A program made the translations under genes and the position numbers. The notes under the pieces are model-generated. The model searched no databases. It was not told where the DNA came from and was given only the letters and a program-made list of their open reading frames with translations. Source: Paulinella micropora (Eukaryota; Cercozoa; Imbricatea; Euglyphida; Paulinellidae). Taken from it: a stretch of DNA of 64,000 nucleotides. Where the stretch lies: contig WBZZ01005273.1 of assembly GCA_019918135.1 (NCBI GenBank), positions 20,001-84,000 of the forward strand. Reading direction: 5' to 3'. Positions 1 to 9,639 of this stretch are shown piece after piece (within the stretch, counting starts at the first letter, position 1; each line of letters begins with the position of its first letter).

Positions 1-377
1 TCCCCAACCTTTAGAGAAACAAGAAAGTAAGTTTTCTTTCTTGGGTCTCTCATGGTTCTATCCAAAGGCACCCAACCGAAAAGAAAATTCTCATTTCGTT
101 CGCTTGGTCTGCGACTATAATACTTGATATCGCTTTGGAAGGCACTCAAACCATCCAAACCGAGACCAACAAAACCAGCAGACACACGAACGAATTGAGC
201 ATCTTTCATTTCGGCTGGTGCTTTTTTTTCCACTAATGCCCAAGGCTTCCAGAAAGGAGCGACACCTACTACAACCATATTCATTGTCGAAAAAAAGAAA
301 CAATAGAGTTATGACTTACCCTCAGGAGCGATGGCGAGTTCGCCGAGTTGTTCGACTACTCGGTTTGACTCTTCCAT
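1..377 (-). CDS. Host gene, 5' part, two exons (partial)
   Basis: I do not recognise the product. The start codon is at 377. Exon 1 is 320-377 and begins MEESNRVVEQLGEL. A 51-base intron at 269-319 has a GTAAGT donor and a TTGTAG acceptor. Exon 2 runs open from 268 to the window edge and contains APFWKPWALVEKK and later LFGWVPLDRTM. Joining at these sites keeps one frame. Base composition is balanced, unlike the AT-rich viral DNA that starts about 50 bases upstream of the start codon. The virus-like element therefore lies immediately 5' of this gene. The function is unknown and the 3' part is missing. Confidence 0.7.
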
Positions 378-427
378 ATTCTACACACACAAAAGTATGT
401 TTAGTAAAAATTTCTTTGAATGAAGGT

Positions 428-461
428 GGGGTTTAAACCCCTTGGTTTTTAAAAAAACCAA
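428..461. terminator. Back-to-back palindromes at element edge
   Basis: A perfect 14-base palindrome (428-441, GGGGTTTAAACCCC) is followed directly by a second dyad at 442-461 (TTGGTTTTT with AAAAACCAA). They lie just past the 3' end of the leftward reading frame at 478 and next to the 5' flank of the host gene. By analogy with hairpins at other viral gene ends in this window, they may mark a transcript end or the element edge. This role is inferred. Confidence 0.5.
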
Positions 462-477
462 TTCGCACTAAGTCTTT

Positions 478-675
478 TTATTCCGAGTTGCTATCCGCAT
501 TCTCGGTTCTGAAGACTCTGTGCATATTTCTAGCGTTTTTACGATTAATATCTTCATTCACATATTCATTAATCCTATTACTAGAATATTCATTAATCCC
601 GTCACTAGAATATTTATTGAAAGAAGCATTAAATGACAAATGTTCTTTCTCAATTCCAGCGAGAATACTATTCAT
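478..675 (-). CDS. Hypothetical Asn-rich protein (element AB)
   Basis: I do not recognise this 65-residue reading frame. It contains an internal near-repeat (SSDGINEY / SSNRINEY) and ends in a polar tail. Open sequence continues upstream to about 729, so the start at 675 is only one option. It is the outermost gene on the left of the Polinton-type element. It is followed downstream by the palindromes at 428-461 and shares orientation with the next gene at 716-1018. Confidence 0.35.
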   Translation of the reverse strand: MNSILAGIEKEHLSFNASFNKYSSDGINEYSSNRINEYVNEDINRKNARNMHRVFRTENADSNSE

Positions 676-715
676 GACAATGGCGGAAAGTTGGCCACGA
701 TTATCCTTTTTCCAC

Positions 716-1018
716 TTATAAAAATATCCCTTTCATTGTTTTTTTTTCCAATTTCTTTTGTCTCAATCTAAAAACTCTATGATCCTCTACTTCATTATTT
801 TCAATAGTCATTCGTTCTAACATCTCATTGATAGCCTCGACCTTAATTAGGTCTGATTGTTTCTTTTCAATGAGACGAGCGATTTCTTTATCCGTTTTTG
901 AAATTCTTTCTTCGCAAGCGATTTTATCCTTATTTAGTCTATCCTTACAAGGTCTACGAATTTCATATTCCTCCAACCAATTGGATTTAGTTTTGCTTCT
1001 GCTTGGAATTAAGTCCAT
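716..1018 (-). CDS. Small coiled-coil protein (element AB)
   Basis: The preferred start is the methionine at 1018 (MDLIPSRSKTK). Longer versions would translate the hairpin array lying just upstream. The roughly 100-residue product is highly charged, with heptad-like stretches (ERISKTDKEIARLIEKKQ) that suggest a coiled coil and a basic end (RLRQKKLEKK). No family is recognised. It is transcribed in the same direction as the integrase. Small charged coiled-coil proteins of unknown role are common in Polinton-like viruses. Confidence 0.4.
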   Translation of the reverse strand: MDLIPSRSKTKSNWLEEYEIRRPCKDRLNKDKIACEERISKTDKEIARLIEKKQSDLIKVEAINEMLERMTIENNEVEDHRVFRLRQKKLEKKTMKGIFL

Positions 1019-1021
1019 TAT

Positions 1022-1156
1022 TTTTTTTGCGACACTGCGACAAAAAAGTGAAATTTTGTCGCAACAAAAAAGTGAAATTCTGTCGCAACCTCTGCAACAC
1101 TGCGACAAAAAAAGTGAAATTCGGTCGCGATAAAAAAGTGAAATTCTGTCGCATGG
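1022..1156. repeat. Array of short hairpin repeats upstream of 1018
   Basis: There are four copies of a unit built around AAAAAAGTGAAATT followed by a TGTCGCA-like arm. The best copy (1036-1063) is a perfect 10-base stem, TGCGACAAAA with TTTTGTCGCA, around an 8-base loop. The array lies directly before the start codon chosen for the 716-1018 gene. A regulatory or structural role is inferred. There are no spacer features that would suggest a CRISPR array. Confidence 0.65.
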
Positions 1157-1345
1157 ACAAATTCGCGGAAATAGAATTTCTAGAATTTGATGTAATAAAT
1201 AATAATTCAAATATTTTCTTTTTTAGCAATTTATTTAGCGATTCGTGTGGTAAAATGGTTAGTAAGCATGCCTTTGAAAATTTCGTTTCCAGTTCAATTC
1301 TGGTTGATGATTTTACATACACCGCATCGTCCTTTGTTTGCTTAT

Positions 1346-1531
1346 AAATCTATATTACCTTAGCCTTCTTTTCTCGCTTTGAAATTCTTATGTTTTCAGG
1401 TTCTATTTGTTCCCTTTTAAGTAGTTCGTTAGTCTTTTTTTCTTTAATAACTTCTTTAGTTTGCTCTTTCATATCTTTTTCTTCGTCAATTGGTTCAATA
1501 AAATCAGTTTTTAATAAATCTCTTGGACTTA
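1346..1531 (-). other. Integrase C-terminal tail region (element AB)
   Basis: Leftward coding-like sequence follows the integrase core and reads as acidic and lysine-rich text (for example KEQTKEVIKEKK). Similar charged tails follow the core in Polinton integrases. This part of the fossil is broken, so it is given as a region rather than a gene. A further coding-like stretch continues to about 1160. Confidence 0.4.
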
Positions 1532-2335
1532 CTAACTCATCGTTATTAATATTAACTTGAATCCAGACCGACCCTTGAGTTTATAAATAATCTTACTGAA
1601 AGTCTTACCACCTTTGGAGAAAACATTTCTTTTGTTTTCTTTTCTTACATTATCTCCAACATTGAATTCATCTATTAAATGATCACGAGTTATTTTCTGG
1701 GTATTTTTGTCTCTCCCGAAAAATACTTCCGCCGGTTTAGCCTGAATTACTCCATGTAGTTTATGATTATAAGCATCTACTAAGTCCTGAATATAACTAA
1801 CCCAATCAAAATTACGATTGGTTTCAAATAAAAGGTCAAGCCATCTCTTAATACTTCGTATCACTCTATCAACAACCGCAAGTGCTTCATGGTCGCCAAC
1901 TTCAACGACATCGTGTTTTATTCCATTTTCAATAAAATTTTCGCGTGTCGCTCCTTTATATTCTCCCCCGCTGTCGGTAGTAATTGATTTCGGTTTATAT
2001 TTGATTGATTTCAAAGCATAATAAACTTCTTTTGCTGTTTTATTTTTTAATGAAATAATTATTAAATATCGGCTATGACAATCAATCCAAACAAGCATCC
2101 AAGCATAGCCCTTATTTCCTTTCTTATTTTTTATCTTACTCATATCTGCTAAATCAAGAAAGACTTGGTTTAATGGTTTATCAACCCATATCGTGTTCCA
2201 TATTTTCGGGTTCTTTTTCTGGTGGTGTATTTCAAGGGATTCTTCTTCTTTTGTTTTAACTACTTCTCCCGTAGGTGTGCCTCCTGTATTAATAATTATA
2301 TGTTTATGGTCAAATTGATGATTTTCTAAATTCAT
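1532..2335 (-). CDS. Retroviral-like integrase (RVE), Polinton type
   Basis: This 267-residue frame has an RVE integrase core. The catalytic D-D-E triad is visible: an Asp in FLDLADMS, an Asp in TTDSGGEY, and a Glu in GDHEALAVVDR followed by the RSIKRWLD helix. A later segment (FNVGDNVRK) resembles the small SH3/chromo-like tail domain of these enzymes. In Polintons this enzyme cuts and joins the element ends into host DNA. It is near the left end of element AB and points left, as do its neighbours up to 2889. The N-terminal zinc-binding part is not clearly visible, so the frame may be partial. The assignment is strong; activity is not implied, because the element is a fossil. Confidence 0.85.
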   Translation of the reverse strand: MNLENHQFDHKHIIINTGGTPTGEVVKTKEEESLEIHHQKKNPKIWNTIWVDKPLNQVFLDLADMSKIKNKKGNKGYAWMLVWIDCHSRYLIIISLKNKTAKEVYYALKSIKYKPKSITTDSGGEYKGATRENFIENGIKHDVVEVGDHEALAVVDRVIRSIKRWLDLLFETNRNFDWVSYIQDLVDAYNHKLHGVIQAKPAEVFFGRDKNTQKITRDHLIDEFNVGDNVRKENKRNVFSKGGKTFSKIIYKLKGRSGFKLILITMS

Positions 2336-2406
2336 ACTCTCGCTGTCGCTATCGTATGTTTTAGAAAATCGTATATATCTAGAATTTTAAAAAGCATTTT
2401 TCAATA

Positions 2407-2613
2407 TCATTATTTTTTTTCTATTAGCATTTTTTCAGATTGATTATAAACATTAACAGATATGTTTGATTTTTTACCTCTCCCCTTTTTGGGCTTTGGT
2501 TCTTCCTCACTACTCTCGCTTTCACTTTCTTCACTCTCCTCAGGCTCGGGCTCTGGTTTCTTGCTCTTCTTCTTTTCTCTCTTAGTTTCCGCTTTTGCTC
2601 TTTTGATTTTTAT
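2407..2613 (-). other. Lys/Glu/Ser-rich coding-like tail
   Basis: The leftward open sequence is strongly charged, with alternating basic (KREKKKSKK) and acidic (EESEESESESSEEE) runs and a final KPKKGRGKK. It follows the gene at 2614-2889 and precedes the integrase. It looks like a disordered nucleic-acid-binding tail. It is probably part of the same original gene in this broken element, and no function can be assigned. Confidence 0.4.
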
Positions 2614-2889
2614 CTAAGCCATATTTTCCGCAATGATATCAGTGAAATCAACCTCATCCTCACTCTCACTCTGCTCTTGTGAGATATCATCATCTTGTTC
2701 ATTAATAATATCCTTAGCCAATTCAATTTGTTTTATTCGCTCCTGCATATCATCGTCTTCTTGCTTTACAGCATTTCGGTATTGTGCCAAAACATTTTTA
2801 GCATGTTCCATCTTTCGTTGTTTCGCTTTCGCTTTTATTCCTTCCACAGCACTATCCCAATTCTTGCGACTTGCTTCGGGAGACGGCAT
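2614..2889 (-). CDS. Small charged helical protein (element AB)
   Basis: The product is 91 residues and starts MPSPEASRKNWDSAV at 2889. It has a basic helix (IKAKAKQRKMEHAKNVLAQY) followed by an acidic tail (DDDISQEQSESEDEVD). No family is recognised. The start is well supported because it sits on the 3' arm of a dyad-symmetric leader (2889-2960) of the same kind that precedes the genes at 8854 and 28578. That shared leader suggests co-regulation with those structural genes. Confidence 0.5.
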   Translation of the reverse strand: MPSPEASRKNWDSAVEGIKAKAKQRKMEHAKNVLAQYRNAVKQEDDDMQERIKQIELAKDIINEQDDDISQEQSESEDEVDFTDIIAENMA

Positions 2890-2960
2890 TTTAGAATGTT
2901 GTTGTTTTGGAAGTAGTCCAAAACAACGATTCGCTTCGTTTCACTCTCGCTTATTCTAAA
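2889..2960 (-). promoter_or_regulatory. Dyad leader hairpin (copy 1)
   Basis: Read leftward, the arm TTTAGAAT (2960-2953) pairs with ATTCTAAAA ending at the start codon (2897-2889). The loop starts AAGCGAGAGTG and holds an inner perfect stem, GTTGTTTTGG with CCAAAACAAC. The same TTTAGAATAAG(A/C)GAGAGTG core occurs at 8798 and 28528. Position and conservation suggest a promoter or mRNA 5' structure; the role is inferred. Confidence 0.6.
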
Positions 2961-3110
2961 GTATTCTATACTAAGATTAATATATTTTAGTATTTTATAA
3001 TAATTAAATATATATAATGTCAAAAAAATAAATCCTTACCTGCCTTAATGAGTTGGCCGTCGATAGTCTAGATATAAAAAATTTAGTCATAACGAACACA
3101 CATAGTAGGC
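2961..3110. other. Divergent intergenic region
   Basis: This AT-rich spacer separates the leftward gene at 2889 from the rightward fibre gene. It probably holds promoters for both. I see no clear motif apart from runs of ATATA near 2975-3015. Confidence 0.3.
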
Positions 3111-3114
3111 TTAA

Positions 3115-6100
3115 ATACAGACAGAGTGCCAGAAGATGCCGAACCGATAAATCTTTACTGTACTGATTTACGATTTGATACACGACTGGCTACCAAAACC
3201 ACGACAGACCTAAAAGAATGACTTAATTATTATTGGACTGATAACCGTTTTGATGGTCGGCTCGCTTTAAAATCAACAACAGACCTAAAAGAAGGACTTA
3301 ATTATTATTATACTGATAACCGCTTTGACACACGTCTCGCTTTAAAATCAACATCAGACATCAAAGAAGGAAAAAATTTATACTATACAGAGCAACGAGT
3401 GAGGGACAAGGACGAGGTTAAAGCCTCAACTCAACACAGAAGCAATACATCCAATCCGCACCAAACCAGTTTATACAATTTGATAGACACAAACATATCC
3501 GCACCATTGGTCGGTCAATACTTAACATATAATGATGTAGATGGTAAATGGAGGAATACCACCCTCGGTTCAATTGATACACTTTCAGACGTAGTCATAA
3601 CCGCACCAATAGCCACTAATAGTTACCTCACATATAATTCAATAAACTGGGTAAATAAAACATTTCCGATAAATGTTGATGAATTCGGTAATATTAGTAT
3701 GGGAGGGTATTTGAATATAACAGAAGTAAATTTACTAAATACCAAAGATGTTGATGAATGGATATTTGAGCATAATGATAATAATAATGAAGTTTCAGCA
3801 GGTGGAAGTATAGATAGCCACAGCGATGTGACAATAACAGGCTTCCCAGCAGATAATCAATTACTCATTTATATCACAGGTCAATGGAGAAATACGACTT
3901 CACCCTTTCTGAGATTAGACGGCACTGCCAGTATGACGGGAGGAATAAATATGAACAACCAAAACATTACAAATGTAAATCAACTAAATGGTAGGGCTAT
4001 CGCAACTTGGTTATCAGAGCACGTCTCCAACAACGCGAAAGTGTCGGCAAGTGAAAGTATTGATACACATAGTGATGTGATTATAACAACAGCAACAGAT
4101 AATCAACTGCTTATTTATAGCACAGGACAATGGCGAAATGTGGCATCGCCCTTTCTTAGATTAGACGGCACCGTCAGTATGACAGGAGCATTAAATATGG
4201 GTGGTTATGCTATTTCAGGGGCTTCTACATATAATGGAATTAATCTCACCACTCTTGCAGTTGATGGTTCGGTGGTTAAACTAACAGGAGACCAAACCAT
4301 AGCAGGAACCAAAACATTCAGCAACATAATAAATGCTAGTGCGGGTATTGATATGAAAAGCCAAAGCATAACAAATGTTAATCTTGTTGATGGTGTGGAT
4401 GTTTCTGGTCATGATTGTTAATCTTGTTGATGGTATGGATGTTTCTGTTCATGATACTTCTGTGGTTAAATTAACAGGAGACCAAACCATAGCAGGCAAT
4501 AAAAAATGTACATCAGTTTTAGAAGTAAGCGGTTCATCAAATCCTGCTTCTTTTGATGGCATCGGCATTGCCTTTGATACAAAAATAGGAATGATCGCAG
4601 CGCAGAAAATAGCAACAGCGACCTTTTATCCGATACAAATAACTGGTTCGTATGTGGAATTATATTCAGGTAATACTTTAATTATAAATGCAACTGGAAC
4701 AACATTAAGTTTGAACAACAACAGAATAACAAACTTAGCCACACCATCAGCAACAACGAACGGAGCAAACAAAAGTTATGTGAATACATTAGACATACAA
4801 AATGTAAAACTAACAACAGACCAAATCATAACAGGAAGTAAAACATTTAATGGGGCGAGCACTACGATAATATCTAACTTTAACACAAACGGCTGATTTT
4901 AATAATCAAGTTATCATTAATGGTGGAAATATAACATATAATGGGGCGAGGATATTAAACCAAAATGGAGGAGATATATTCTTTTCACAGACAACTGGTG
5001 ATTATCAATATTTCTTATTTACTCTAAATACTGCTACAAGTGGAACCGCAAACCAAAGAGATTATGTATTCACGAATGTAGCATTTGATGTAAAAGGAGC
5101 AGGTCTTTATATTTCAAAACTTTTGGATAATAAAAGTGCTTCATCTGACATTGTCCGTTTTAACAATGCTGGTGGTATGCGGTTTTATGGGGACTTAGAT
5201 ATGAACTCAAACAACATAACAAGTGCTGGAACAATAACGGGAACATCAATTACTTCAACTGCTGGCATGACTACAACAACATTAACGACAAGCGATAAAT
5301 AACAACAGCAACAGGCAAACCAATAATTATAGGAAACACAACAAAAGGAATAGGTGCGACGGCGGGTTTAGAATTGTATGGGACTTTTAATAATAATACT
5401 GCTGGAGCACATATACAAGCGATTACAACAGAAGATGTATATCCTACATTTGGACTATTTAATTTGGGACATAATAGCATAAATATGACTTTTGATGCTT
5501 ATTTAGATGGCGCGGGATGGAAATCAAGTTATGCGAGTTCAAATTTTTTAATTTATAAATTTTCCAACAAACTTAGATTTTTGTATGATAGTGGGAGAGC
5601 CGTTGGAAATGCTATTCCTTGGTCTGTGGCTCTTGAACTTGATACAGCAGGCTAATTAACAACAAAGGCAATAACGGCGAGTGGGGTGATAACGGCAAAT
5701 GCAGGGTTATCAACAAAAACATTAACAGCAAGTGGATTAATAACGGCGAATGCGGGAATTACATATTCTGGGGTGCTAACGACCACAACTAATAATGGAG
5801 CGAAAATAGGAATTCAAGGACAAACAGACGGGACGAATGCGAGAGGAATATTTGTATGGGATACTGCTGATCAAACTGGGGGATTTATATGTCTCAGTCT
5901 GGTGCAAATAAAGTATTAAATGGAGGAACAGCACCAGCAGGAGGAGTAGGAGGAGGATTAACTTCTTATGCTTTTAGATTTAGAGTGAATAATTCTTCAA
6001 CGAGTGGGTTCATATGGGAGAATAGTTCAAATAATGCTTTAATGTCTTTGAAAGCAAGCGATGGACAATTATGGGTATTGTCTAATCCAATTCAATATTC

Positions 6101-6560
6101 AGACAGAAGAAAAAATGAAGATATAAAGGAATTCTTAGGCTTAGATTTTATTAATAAGTTAAATCCAGTCTGCTATCGTATGCTTGATGATAAAAAAAAA
6201 TGTAGGACTGGCTTAATAGCACAAGAATTAGAGGACATACTAACAGAAATGAATATGCTAGATTTTGGCGGTTTTATAAAAGAAACAATTATGGTTCCGT
6301 GTCCAAAACAAAGAAAAGAATGCGAATTGAAAGGTGTGAGTGTTAATCCAGAAGATGTTAAATGTGTTGATAGTGGTGATGTCGGTTATGGTATAGGTTA
6401 TTCCGAGTTTATTGCACAATTAATTAAAGCGGTTCAACAATTATCAGAAAAGGTGATTAATTTAGAAAAAGAAAATAAACTTTACTTAATATATTACAAG
6501 ACCAAGCCAACCAATTGGCAGAAATCCGAGCAGTCGTTTTCCCTAATGCCCAACAATAAT
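3115..6560 (+). pseudogene. Phage-like fibre with S74 chaperone domain (broken)
   Basis: Rightward coding sequence resembles a long trimeric tail or capsid fibre. The N-terminal part has tandem units of about 25 residues (NYYYTDNRFDTRLALKS). The shaft (3400-5000) has longer repeats of about 90 residues with motifs such as SHSDVTITG, TGQWRN and RLDGTASMTG, followed by GDQTIAGTKTF units. Near 6090-6240 lies a peptidase S74 intramolecular chaperone domain (SDRRKNEDIKEF, later TGLIAQELEDIL), which in phage and giant-virus fibres trims itself after trimer folding. Such fibres bind host surfaces. It sits between the integrase block and the ATPase. The gene is a fossil with several breaks. Confidence 0.75.
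3148..3400 (+). repeat. Tandem 75-base fibre repeats
   Basis: Three to four copies of a unit of about 75 bases encode N(L/Y)YYTDxRFDTRLAxKSTxDLKEG. Units of this kind are common near the N-terminus of phage and giant-virus tail fibres. They belong to the broken fibre gene. Confidence 0.7.
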
Positions 6561-6739
6561 ATAACTAGACTTCACAGACCACCACCTATTATGGATATGG
6601 ATGGCGAACTAACTCCCGAATTAAAGTCTCGTGTTCTTGAAGTAGAACTAAAGACTGAGGAAAAAAAAGTAGAGCACGAATTGGAAGATAACTGGAATTG
6701 TTGCAGTATAAAAAACAGACCGACCGACAGCCGACTTAT

Positions 6740-6896
6740 TAAATACTTATTTCAAATGGTATCATTATCGCCATTATAACCCTTTGTATCGTGAGGCTAT
6801 CTGAAAAGAACTTGCCGTGCGAGGTTGCTAATACTTATGTCGGAATTTTAACACTATTGATTGGCATATGCCTTCCATCGCCTTCTAGTTAAAAGA
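6740..6896 (+). other. Possible two-helix membrane peptide
   Basis: Open rightward sequence encodes two short hydrophobic segments (GIIIAIITLCIV and VGILTLLIGICL) separated by a polar loop, then ends near 6896. Small membrane proteins are usual in Polinton-like viruses. No start codon is certain and the piece may be a remnant. Confidence 0.3.
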
Positions 6897-7130
6897 AATG
6901 AACATTCATACAAATGTATTTTATACCATGAAGCATCACTACCCGAACACATTAAAGGAATGGCTTCATCAAAACTAACACACCAATCACTCATAGGCTT
7001 ATACACACATTCAAATTTAGTTTCTATTCCTTGCTTTATACAATAAACACAACTCTCATTCTTTTTTCCGCTTATCCGTGAGTAAAAGTCGCAGGCAGTC
7101 CGCGAAAATATTTTTGTTATTAAAAAAGTT
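6855..7130 (-). other. Possible Cys-rich coding remnant
   Basis: Leftward open sequence reads as a cysteine-rich peptide (KNESCVYCIKQG, then YKPMSDWCVSFDE) of about 90 residues with no clear start. It looks more protein-like than the opposite strand. It may be a fragment of a lost gene and no family is recognised. Confidence 0.25.
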
Positions 7131-7147
7131 TATTATCAGTAATAATC

Positions 7148-7510
7148 ATGGCTACTGAATATAAATACCAAAAGATTATTTTTCTAAGCAATGATTTTGT
7201 GGGAAGCAAAACATTTAATAAAAATATTCAAATTTCATTTACACCAACCAAAATGAATGTTAAGTTTATTCATTATACAAACGACCAGACGGAAACCAAA
7301 ACCAAAATTCTTTATATTGACAGAATTGGAATTATCGGCACATTCGCAGATAGTAATATAGCAAATATTTCAAGCCTCAGTTATAATTTAGGTGTCGTTG
7401 GATGATCAGACGGACAATATACATTTAAAGTCCTTGAAACTGACAGCGGAAATATTGATACAGGAAATTTAGCGGGAAGAATTGTTGTGTGCTTAGAGTT
7501 TCTTGCTTAA
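7148..7510 (+). pseudogene. Small structural-type protein (broken)
   Basis: The region starts MATEYKYQKIIFLSND and is rich in beta-prone segments (IQISFTPTKMNVKFIHY). It reads to about 7510 and lies between the fibre and the ATPase. A single small beta-rich protein such as a minor virion component would fit, but no family is recognised. It is a fossil and is broken. Confidence 0.4.
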
Positions 7511-7518
7511 TATATACG

Positions 7519-8327
7519 ATGCAGAAAATCAATAATGTCAAGGTGAAGCCTGTAAAACAAGAGGGTGATGGAAATAAAAAGCAAAAGGTTATAAATTATT
7601 TAACGAGCCGTATGCAAATATATTTCTGCTTGCCCGTAAGAAGAGCGGGAAAACAACAGCACTCTTTGAAATACTGAAACGGACAACAGACAGAAAAACC
7701 CGTATTGTCATTATTGCTTCAACATAAACAAGGACTACATTTATAAAGCAATGGTAAAGCACTTTAAGAACAGGGGAAACCCAATGGCAATATATACCTT
7801 TCTTAAATCATATGGGGTGAATGTCATTGATTATGAACTTGACAAATTAAACAGACATGACGAGCAACACGAAGGAGAAGTAAAACAGGACAAAGAGGAA
7901 ATAGAGAAACCACAATTTCTTTGTTTCGGAAAAGAAAAGAAACAGAGCACCGCGGAGGCACCAAAAGAACGAGCGAGTAATTATATTTTGCCAAAGGTTG
8001 TTTTTGTTTTGGACGATTTAGGAAGTGGATAGAGACAAGTCCGTAAGTGATTTGTTAAAAAAGAACAGACACTATAAAAGTAAGGTAATTATGTCAAGTC
8101 AGTATCTGAACGACCTACGGCCAGAAGCCATAAAACAATTAGATCATTTATTAATCTTTCCTGGTCAGTCTCAGGACAAAATGGAACTCGTGTATAAACA
8201 TCTCGATTTGGGCTACGACTTTGATTACTTTCTGGAAAAGTATCACGAGACTACAAAGGAACGATTTAACTTTTATATGTTTCAAGCGTTGATGATGAGT
8301 TACGGAAGAACTTTAATTTTCGTTTAA
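7519..8327 (+). pseudogene. FtsK/HerA-type genome-packaging ATPase (broken)
   Basis: The ATPase family is recognised from a P-loop-like KKSGKTT segment near 7635-7660, a Walker B segment VVFVLDDLG near 8000-8026, and a following helix-rich part with VIMSSQYLNDLRPEA (sensor-like) near 8085-8130. The A32-like packaging ATPase pumps DNA into capsids of Polintons, virophages and giant viruses. The order ATPase, pX-like protein, protease, penton and capsid follows the usual morphogenesis block. The length matches the family. It is a fossil with a few breaks. Confidence 0.75.
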
Positions 8328-8368
8328 AATAAAAAATATTTTATAAATAATTATTTTTTATATATTAT

Positions 8369-8752
8369 ATGGTAGTGAAAACAACTCGTGTTGAAGTCAT
8401 TCCAACAATCGGCAAACGAACAATTAACTCAAGCACAAATATGGCTGGAGGTAAAAAGAAGACTGGACGGAAGAAGAAGCAAGGAGGCAAGGGGCAGTCT
8501 GGTGGTAAAATTAACTGGCAAAAAGTGGGGAAAACTGCCTTGGCTGTTAATAAATTCCTTCGTGATAACAAAGTAATCTCTAGAACTGCTGGAGCCTTAA
8601 GCAGTATTGGAGTGCCTTATGCTGGGTCTGTCCAAGCCACCGCTTCAAAACTGGGGTATGGTAAGCAGAGAGGACGAGGGGCACTTAAGTTTCAAAAGAT
8701 AGTTATCAACTTCACTCCTATCTGGCTAATCGCCAGATTTCCCGTTTGTTGA
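8369..8752 (+). CDS. pX/core-peptide-like basic protein
   Basis: The product is 127 residues from 8369, or 103 residues from the in-frame methionine at 8441 (MAGGKKKTGRKKK). It has a very basic N-terminus. A short amphipathic part follows (NWQKVGKTALAVNKFLRDN, then AGALSSIGVPYAG) and then GYGKQRGRG. This pattern matches the small basic adenovirus pX/mu-like or membrane-active core proteins found next to the ATPase and protease in Polinton-like viruses. Its likely role is to condense DNA or bind the capsid interior. The extreme C-terminus runs into the hairpin at 8702-8756. Confidence 0.55.
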   Translation: MVVKTTRVEVIPTIGKRTINSSTNMAGGKKKTGRKKKQGGKGQSGGKINWQKVGKTALAVNKFLRDNKVISRTAGALSSIGVPYAGSVQATASKLGYGKQRGRGALKFQKIVINFTPIWLIARFPVC

Positions 8753-8756
8753 TAAC
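8702..8756 (+). terminator. 3' hairpin (copy 1)
   Basis: The outer arms GTTATCAAC (8702-8710) and GTTGATAAC (8748-8756) enclose a perfect inner stem, ATCTGGC (8720-8726) with GCCAGAT (8732-8738). The flank reads GATAGTTATCA...TGATAACCATCG and matches hairpins at 28413, 35015 and 42128. The position at a gene end suggests a transcript-end signal. Confidence 0.6.
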
Positions 8757-8793
8757 CATCGAAAACAGATTAATTTTTTTCAAAATAAAAAAC

Positions 8794-8847
8794 GATAGTT
8801 TAGAATAAGAGAGAGTGCGACAGCACGAATCGCAATTCTAAACTATC
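8794..8847 (+). promoter_or_regulatory. Dyad leader hairpin (copy 2)
   Basis: A perfect 13-base dyad, GATAGTTTAGAAT (8794-8806) with ATTCTAAACTATC (8835-8847), encloses AAGAGAGAGTGCGACAGCACG with an inner GTGC/GCAC stem. The start codon follows 6 bases later (8854). It is preceded by TTTTCAAAATAAAAAAC, which also precedes the copy at 28524. It is probably a promoter or 5' mRNA structure. Confidence 0.7.
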
Positions 8848-8853
8848 TATAAA

Positions 8854-9600
8854 ATGGTCGTCAAGAAAGCAAGGAAACCTAAGGTAAGACCACCGCGGGT
8901 TTATAGAAATAAAAGCGGGAAGCCTTATATTATCCAGAAGGGTAAAAAATATTATCTTAATTTCGGTAATAAAACCAATGATATGAGCACACTTCAAATT
9001 GTTAAACTTTTTATGAAATATCTAAAGCGAAAAGAAGACTTAAGAAAAGTCCAGAGCCTGTCTGAGATTGAACAAAATACAAGAACAGCCATTAATGATC
9101 ACTTAGACAAACTCAGAAAGGAAAAGTATGAGGGTATTGAGGCTATAGCGAAAAAAGAAAAGACAGCACGGGAGGATTTAGACGAGGAAAAGAAGAGGCA
9201 AGAAAGAAAAGACATAGCCGATGCTAAGGAAAGACAAGATATAATGGATAGGGAACATAAAAGAGAACTGGCGGAGATTAGACAGGAAGAAAAGGATAGG
9301 GAACAGAAGAAGGAACAACGACTTATTCAGGAACTAAATGCTGAAGGACTACATAGACAGGGATTATTGACGGCACAAGTTGCACCGCCGATTATAGCCA
9401 AACCGAATCCCCCTTCAACGATAAATAAACCTAAGAAAACCACAACAACATCTTCCCCAAAAATAACTGATATAACTGACAAAGTAAATAAACAAGAAAA
9501 AGATTTGGAAGAAGAAAAGAGACAAAGAATTATTGATGAAATGTTCTCTGAGAAAATTAGATTAAATCGCCGTCATACTGAAAAAATGAAAATCATATAA
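8854..9600 (+). CDS. Coiled-coil virion-type protein
   Basis: This intact 248-residue frame starts at 8854 directly after the dyad leader. The N-terminus is basic (MVVKKARKPKVRPPRVYRN) with GKPYIIQKGKKYYLN, a segment type often seen in Polinton-like viruses and virophages. A long charged coiled coil follows (about residues 65-165, with EEKKRQERKDIADAKERQD), then a Pro/Thr linker and a second short coil. It is probably a structural or scaffolding protein. It lies between the pX-like gene and the protease. The exact family is not known. Confidence 0.55.
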   Translation: MVVKKARKPKVRPPRVYRNKSGKPYIIQKGKKYYLNFGNKTNDMSTLQIVKLFMKYLKRKEDLRKVQSLSEIEQNTRTAINDHLDKLRKEKYEGIEAIAKKEKTAREDLDEEKKRQERKDIADAKERQDIMDREHKRELAEIRQEEKDREQKKEQRLIQELNAEGLHRQGLLTAQVAPPIIAKPNPPSTINKPKKTTTTSSPKITDITDKVNKQEKDLEEEKRQRIIDEMFSEKIRLNRRHTEKMKII

Positions 9601-9639
9601 TAAGCCACCTTAAAAAGCAGGCACTAATATCCCTATCAT

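Noticed and set aside
1022-1156. CRISPR-like array
   Set aside because: The units are palindromic hairpins with conserved loops and no variable spacers of constant length, in eukaryotic viral DNA.
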